Source: Candidatus Kaistia colombiensis (GTDB lineage Bacteria; Pseudomonadota; Alphaproteobacteria; Rhizobiales; Kaistiaceae). Taken from it: a DNA stretch of 64,000 nt. The notes beneath the pieces are model-generated. The model saw only the letters and a list, made by a program, of their open reading frames with translations. It was not told where the DNA came from and did not search any database. Location: assembly GCA_029203105.1 (NCBI GenBank), contig CP119318.1:4882731-4946730 (forward strand), written 5' to 3'. The position numbers and the translations under genes were made by a program. Shown here in pieces: positions 59,404 to 64,000 of this stretch. Every line of letters starts with the position of its first letter. Position 1 is the first letter of the stretch.

Positions 59404-62400
59404 TCAGTGCGCCGGCTTCGGCTCCGCCGCCGCCGGCACGGCCGGCGCGTCTTCCTCGTCCTCGCGCTTCGCATGCGCGCTCGACAGGTAGGTATAGAAC
59501 ATCGGCACCACGAACAGGGTGAAGATCGTGCCGATCGACATGCCCGTCGCGATGACGAGGCCCATCGAGTAGCGCGCCTTCGCGCCGGCGCCGACGGCGA
59601 ACAACAGCGGCACCACGCCGAACACCATCGCCGCCGTCGTCATCAGGATCGGACGAAGGCGGACGCGGGCCGCCTCGACGATCGCTTCATTCCGGCTCAG
59701 TCCGCGCTCCTCGCGCAGCTGATTGGCGAACTCCACCATCAGGATGCCGTGCTTGGTGATCAAGCCCACGAGCGTGATCAAGCCCACCTGCGAGTAGATG
59801 TTCAGCGTCGCCAGTCCCAGATTGAGCGGGATCAGCGCGCCGAAGATCGAGAGCGGCACCGACATCATGATGATGAGCGGATCGCGGAAGCTCTCGAACT
59901 GCGCCGCCAGCACCAGGTAGATGACGACGATCGCCAGTGCGAACACGATCAAGAGCGAATTGCCCGTCTCAAGCTCGGTGCGCGACTGGCCGGCATATTC
60001 GATGAAGTAGCCAGCCGGAAGAACCTCGCTCGCGATCTGCTGCAGGGTCGAGAGACCTTCGCCCGACGTCACCGTCGGCCTCGGCAGCGCGGCCAGCGTC
60101 GCCGAATTGAGCTGGTTGAACTGCTCGATCGCCGGCGCAGACCCTTCCGTGTTGATCGTGACGACCGAGGACAGCGGCACCATGTCGCCGGCCTGCGACC
60201 GCACGAAGAAGGTCGCCAGGCTTTCCGGGTTGAGCCGGTACTTCTGCGGCACCTGCGTGATGATGTCGTAGGCCCGCGCCTCGCGGTCGAACTTCGAGAT
60301 GCCGTTCTCGCCGACGAGCAGGGTGAGCGTATTGCCGATATCGGACACCGCGACGCCAAGCGCGGCGGCGCGATTGCGGTCGATCACCACGTTCACCTTC
60401 GGCGTATCGAAGGAGAGCGAATTCTGCACGACGATGAACTTGCCCGACGCCATGGCGCGGTTCTTGATCTCCTCGGCTACAGCATAGACGCGGTCGGCCG
60501 GCTCGGTCGACTGCACGACGAACTGGATCGGCAGGCCGCCGCCGGTACCCGGCAGCGACGGCACGGCAAACACAAAGGCCTGCACGCCCGACACGGTATT
60601 GAGGCGGCTCTGGACCTCCTGCTGCACCTGGGCCTGCGAGCGCGTACGCTCGGCCCAGGGCTTGAGCACGAGGCCGGAAAAGGCCGAATTGGCGGAGCCA
60701 GAGCCGGCGATCGAGAACAGCGCCTGACGTTCCGGGATATCGGCCGTCTTCTGCGCGATCTCGTCGACATAGAGCTGCGTGTAGTCGATCGTCGCATATT
60801 GCGGCGCCGTGATCAGCGTAAACATCGCGCCCTCGTCCTCCTCCGGCGCCAGCTCCGACGGCGTATGGAGGAAGAGGAACACCATCGTCCCAAGCAGCGC
60901 CGCGACCATGACGAGCGTGATCGGCCGTACCTTCAAGGATCCGCTCAGCCGACGCGCATACCAGTTGCTGAAGCGGTCGAAGACGCGATCGATGAAGTGC
61001 TGGATGCGGCCGCCACCCGGCTTGAGGATGCGGGCGGACATCATCGGCGATACCGTCAATGCCACGAAGCCCGACAAGATCACCGCGCCCGCGAGCGTCA
61101 GCGAAAACTCGCGGAACAGCGCGCCGGTGACGCCCTGGGTAAAGGCCATCGGCGCATACACGGCCGCCAGCGTGATCGTCATCGTGATGACGGCGCCGGT
61201 GATCTCCTGCATGCCGACGATCGCCGCCTTCATCGGCTTCAGCCCCGCCTCGATATGGCGATGGATGTTCTCCACCACCACGATCGCGTCGTCGACGACG
61301 AGACCAATCGCCAGCACCATGGCCAGCAGGGTGAGCGTGTTCAGCGAATAGCCGAGCGCCCACAGGATGAAACAGACGCCGATCAGCGATAGCGGAATGG
61401 TCACGATCGGAATGATCACCGACCGGAACGAGCCGAGGAACAGGAAGATCACCACGACGACGATCGCCGACGCCTCGAGGATCGTGTGCAGCACTTCGTC
61501 GATCGAGGCGCTGATCGCTTCGGTCGAATCGTAGACCAGCTCGATGTGCATGCCCTCGGGCAGCGAGGCGGCGATCTTCGGCAGCTCGTTGCGCACGCCG
61601 GTGGCGACGTCGAGCGGGTTGGCGGACGGGGTCTGGTAGATGCCGAGGAAAACACCCGGCTGCCCGTTGAACCGAACCTCAGTGTCCGTCGAAGCGGCCG
61701 CCAGCTCGATGGTCGCGACGTCGCGCAGGCGCACGATGTCGGCCCCGTTCGAACGAAGCGGCAGCGCCCCGAAGGTTTCCGGATCCTGCAGCGTCGTCTT
61801 CGCCTCGATCGAATAGGCGTAGAACTCGTTCTTGGTCTTGCCCGGCGCCGACAGGAAGTTGGAGCCCTTGATGGCGGCGAGGACCTCGGTCGCCGTCACG
61901 TTGCGCGAGGCGAGCGCGACCGGATCGATCCAGACGCGCATCGCGAATTCCTGCGCACCGAGGATCTCCGCGTTGGCGACGCCATCGACGGTGGCGAAGC
62001 GCGGCTGGATCACGCGGATCAGATAATCCGTCAGCTGCTGCGCGTTCATCGTGTCGCTGCGGGCCGCCAGGTACATCAGCGCGAACTGGAAGCCGGTGCC
62101 CTTCTGGATCACCGGATCCTCGGCCTCGTCCGGCAGCTTGCCGCGCACCTGCTGGACCTTGGCGATGACTTCCGTCAGCGCCTTGTCCGGATTGGTGTTC
62201 AGCCGCATGTACACGGAGACCGTCGAGACGCCGAGCGAGCTCTTCGACGTGACGTAGTCAACGCCCTCCGCGGAGGAGACCGACTTTGCGATCGTCGAGG
62301 TGATGAAGCCCTGGATGACGTCGGCGCTGGCGCCCGGATAGACGGTGGTCACCGTGACGACCGTCTCGTCCACCTTGGGATACTGGCGGATCGACATCGA

Positions 62401-62490
62401 GAGGATGCCCTGCGCGCCCAGCAACAACATCAACAGACTGACGACCGTTGCGAGCACCGGCCGACGGATGAAGAGTTCCGAGAAACTCAT
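59404..62490 (-). CDS. RND efflux permease (AcrB/MexF-like, HAE-1)
   Basis: A 1028-residue inner-membrane RND pump subunit with 12 helices and two large periplasmic loops. N-terminus MSFSELFIRRPVLATVVSLLMLLLGAQGIL is the typical amphipathic start plus helix 1. The proton-relay Asp pair is in LAIGLVVDDAIVVVENIHRHIE (helix 4, about 395-416); GKLPDEAEDPVIQKG and FQFALMYLAARSD are family blocks in the first loop. The C-terminus has MTTAAMVFGVVPLLFAVGAGAKARYSMG. It overlaps its adaptor gene by 4 bp. Substrates, probably drugs or dyes, cannot be fixed. Confidence 0.93.
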   Translation of the reverse strand: MSFSELFIRRPVLATVVSLLMLLLGAQGILSMSIRQYPKVDETVVTVTTVYPGASADVIQGFITSTIAKSVSSAEGVDYVTSKSSLGVSTVSVYMRLNTNPDKALTEVIAKVQQVRGKLPDEAEDPVIQKGTGFQFALMYLAARSDTMNAQQLTDYLIRVIQPRFATVDGVANAEILGAQEFAMRVWIDPVALASRNVTATEVLAAIKGSNFLSAPGKTKNEFYAYSIEAKTTLQDPETFGALPLRSNGADIVRLRDVATIELAAASTDTEVRFNGQPGVFLGIYQTPSANPLDVATGVRNELPKIAASLPEGMHIELVYDSTEAISASIDEVLHTILEASAIVVVVIFLFLGSFRSVIIPIVTIPLSLIGVCFILWALGYSLNTLTLLAMVLAIGLVVDDAIVVVENIHRHIEAGLKPMKAAIVGMQEITGAVITMTITLAAVYAPMAFTQGVTGALFREFSLTLAGAVILSGFVALTVSPMMSARILKPGGGRIQHFIDRVFDRFSNWYARRLSGSLKVRPITLVMVAALLGTMVFLFLHTPSELAPEEDEGAMFTLITAPQYATIDYTQLYVDEIAQKTADIPERQALFSIAGSGSANSAFSGLVLKPWAERTRSQAQVQQEVQSRLNTVSGVQAFVFAVPSLPGTGGGLPIQFVVQSTEPADRVYAVAEEIKNRAMASGKFIVVQNSLSFDTPKVNVVIDRNRAAALGVAVSDIGNTLTLLVGENGISKFDREARAYDIITQVPQKYRLNPESLATFFVRSQAGDMVPLSSVVTINTEGSAPAIEQFNQLNSATLAALPRPTVTSGEGLSTLQQIASEVLPAGYFIEYAGQSRTELETGNSLLIVFALAIVVIYLVLAAQFESFRDPLIIMMSVPLSIFGALIPLNLGLATLNIYSQVGLITLVGLITKHGILMVEFANQLREERGLSRNEAIVEAARVRLRPILMTTAAMVFGVVPLLFAVGAGAKARYSMGLVIATGMSIGTIFTLFVVPMFYTYLSSAHAKREDEEDAPAVPAAAEPKPAH

Positions 62491-63671
62491 GACTTGGAAG
62501 CCCCTGCATTGCCGGTCGCGCCCGGAATCGGCTGGACCGAATTGTCGATGGCGACCGGACTTCCGCTCGAGAGCTTATTCTGCCCCGACGTCACGATCCG
62601 CATGCCCGGCTCGACTCCCTCGACGATCTCGATGCGGTCACCGGAGCGACGACCGACCTTGACGAAGATCTGCTTGGCGACGAGGTCCGGCGCCGCGCCA
62701 TCCGCGGGCTTGGCGCTATCCCCCTTCGCCGGCGCAGCCGTCCCGGCGGCGGCGGGGGCATCCTGCACCGCATAGACATAGGCGCCGTAGAGGCTGATCG
62801 TCACGGCGGTTTGCGGCAGCGCGATCACATCCTGCTCGACCGGAAGATCGACCCGGACTCGAATGAACTGGCCCGGACGCAGCGTCTGATCCGGATTGTC
62901 GAGCAGCGCCTGCACCGCAACCAGTCGCGATGCCGCGTCGATCTTCGGATCGATGCCGGTGATCTTGCCCGAGAAGTTCAGCTTGTCCTCCTTGAGGCCG
63001 AAGCGCACGGGCTGGCCGATCTTCAGCGAGGCGAGCTCTTGCTCCGGCACGGTAAAATTGACCTTGATCTGGTCGAGATTCTGCAGCGTCGCGACGACGG
63101 TCGACGGCTGAACGTACTGGCCGACATCGATCTTCGGAATGCCGATCGTCCCCGTGAACGGCGCCCGGATCGCTTTCTGGTCGAGTGTCGCCTCAAGCTG
63201 AGTCAGCGCGCCCTTGGCCTTGTCGAGATTGTTCTGCGCCTCCTGCAGCGACGCGACCGTGCTGACATTGCGCTGCAGCAGCGCCTGGGCACGGCTGAGC
63301 GCATCCTGGCTGACGGCAACGGCCGTATTGGCGCTGACCAGACCGGCCCGCTCGACGGCGTCGTCGATCTGGACGAGCAGCTGCCCCTGCTCGACCTTGT
63401 CGTTGGCCTTGAACAGGATCTTCTCGACGATGCCGCCGGCCTGCACCGCAACGTCGACGCCCTCGGCGGCCGCCACGGTTCCGACCGCGTCGATCCCTGG
63501 CGTCCATTGCGCCGGCTCGACCGCGATTGCCGATATCGTGACGACCGGCGCCTTCATGCCGGCGAAGAACTGCTCAATCATCTTGTCGCGGAAAAAATTG
63601 AACCAGATCAAGCCGCCGCAGATCGCCACGACGACGACAAGCAGGATCGTTGCAAGGATAAACCGCTTCAT
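62487..63671 (-). CDS. RND periplasmic adaptor (membrane-fusion) protein
   Basis: A 394-residue membrane-fusion protein with one N-terminal anchor (FILATILLVVVVAICGGLIWF, residues 4-24). Lipoyl halves: GVDVAVQAGGIVEKILFKANDKVEQGQLLVQID (about 68-100) and IRAPFTGTIGIPKIDVGQYVQP (about 160-181), with a hairpin between them. An Ala/Pro/Lys-rich insert (APAAAGTAAPAKGDSAKPADG, about 305-330) is unusual. It starts at ATG 63671, first gene of the RND operon, under a promoter with a palindrome. No TolC-like gene lies next to it. Confidence 0.92.
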   Translation of the reverse strand: MKRFILATILLVVVVAICGGLIWFNFFRDKMIEQFFAGMKAPVVTISAIAVEPAQWTPGIDAVGTVAAAEGVDVAVQAGGIVEKILFKANDKVEQGQLLVQIDDAVERAGLVSANTAVAVSQDALSRAQALLQRNVSTVASLQEAQNNLDKAKGALTQLEATLDQKAIRAPFTGTIGIPKIDVGQYVQPSTVVATLQNLDQIKVNFTVPEQELASLKIGQPVRFGLKEDKLNFSGKITGIDPKIDAASRLVAVQALLDNPDQTLRPGQFIRVRVDLPVEQDVIALPQTAVTISLYGAYVYAVQDAPAAAGTAAPAKGDSAKPADGAAPDLVAKQIFVKVGRRSGDRIEIVEGVEPGMRIVTSGQNKLSSGSPVAIDNSVQPIPGATGNAGASKS

Positions 63672-63781
63672 GATTGGCAATCCGATGAGCGCCAGAATGC
63701 CGGGCACGGCTGGCGCATGGCAAAAACAAAGACAGAGGGGACACGCAATGCGCGCGTGCACCCCAGGTCAGCAGGGCGAAA

Positions 63782-63810
63782 GTAGTGTACTCCGTACACA
63801 TATCTGTCAA
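63782..63810 (-). promoter_or_regulatory. RND operon promoter with palindrome GTGTACTCCGTACAC
   Basis: On the minus strand TTGACA (63810-63805), a 17-bp spacer and CACTAC (63787-63782) as a weak -10. The perfect 6-bp inverted repeat GTGTAC-TCC-GTACAC (63785-63799) fills the spacer. TetR-family repressors commonly bind such sites ahead of RND operons. No tetR gene was recognised up to 64000. Confidence 0.6.
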
Positions 63811-63837
63811 CGCGCCCATGACGCGACGGGACGCTTC

Positions 63838-64000
63838 GCTCCGAACTCGTGCCAACTCGGCAACACAGACCGATTGGATATGCGCTCGCGCGCAGCTTGA
63901 GTCCCGACCCGCCTCCTCGCAGCCTCGCGCGAACGGATGCTGCCGCTGACGGTCGACGCCGCCTGAGGCCTTCGGGGTCGCCGGTCGGTTTGGGCCCCCC
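63838..64000. other. Window end, no supported gene
   Basis: About 160 bp without a recognisable gene or motif. A divergent regulator of the RND operon could lie beyond the window. Confidence 0.4.

Noticed and set aside
59407..61392. 661-codon plus-strand frame
   Set aside because: Antisense to the RND permease; no plausible protein features.

Overview
The window is about 64 kb of high-GC DNA from an alphaproteobacterium, most likely of the order Hyphomicrobiales (Rhizobiales). This is inferred from the dispersed 'GAGCGTTTTCGAGCGAAG' repeats, the ornithine decarboxylase/homospermidine synthase pair, the DUF1127 gene, tandem DUF465 genes and a bioMNY transporter. I cannot name the genus. No rRNA, tRNA, CRISPR array, prophage or insertion sequence was seen. 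It looks like ordinary chromosome with many palindromic repeats between genes.

Layout. 0-3.9 kb: a frameshifted CobW-type metal GTPase with a WD40 partner, a small haem-copper-oxidase-like membrane protein and a GNAT enzyme. 3.9-4.3 kb: a DUF1127 gene followed on its own strand by four consecutive hairpins whose loops carry CCUCCUCC-type anti-Shine-Dalgarno sequence, the last being a terminator; this resembles the CcsR/cuckoo small-RNA loci of Rhodobacter and is the most interesting element here. 4.7-8.3 kb: a polyamine operon (ornithine decarboxylase, GNAT, homospermidine synthase) in which the decarboxylase reading frame is cut by a dozen or more single-base indels. 8.8-12.6 kb: gamma-glutamyltransferase, amidase and LysR. 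12.8-14.6 kb: DUF1007/NicO nickel-cobalt export. 14.7-19.8 kb: peptidase C26, an orphan TRAP binding protein, a 5'-nucleotidase and ferrochelatase. 20.1-25.7 kb: KdsD, an outer-membrane barrel, MarR, DMT and MFS transporters, the whole block being flanked by inverted copies of a ~225-250 bp repeat. 26-39 kb: a molybdopterin oxidoreductase with cytochrome b561, several sugar-acid or hydroxyacid enzymes (3-HIBDH family, D-hydroxyacid dehydrogenase, SDR, xylonate-type dehydratase, KDPG aldolase), a PEP-mutase/GNAT/GNAT operon, an aminotransferase and a DUF533 protein. 39.6-44.8 kb: MFS, a RES-Xre toxin-antitoxin pair with a two-site operator, a DEDDh exonuclease and bioMNY. 44.9-49.9 kb: a type-2 isoleucyl-tRNA synthetase and purEK. 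50-53.4 kb: a degenerate GGDEF protein, two DUF465 proteins, OpgC and a TSUP permease. 53.6-63.7 kb: a marR-emrAB drug-efflux operon, an esterase-like hydrolase, ChrA and an RND efflux pair.

Three repeat families mark many gene ends: a ~130-160 bp double-arm palindrome (six full copies plus two with an inserted segment), the ~105 bp 'GAGCGTTTTCGAGCGAAG' element (three copies), and short GC-rich stems of the type CCCTCTCCCGC/GCGGGAGAGGG. Several long open frames antisense to real genes are a by-product of GC-rich codon use and were left out.
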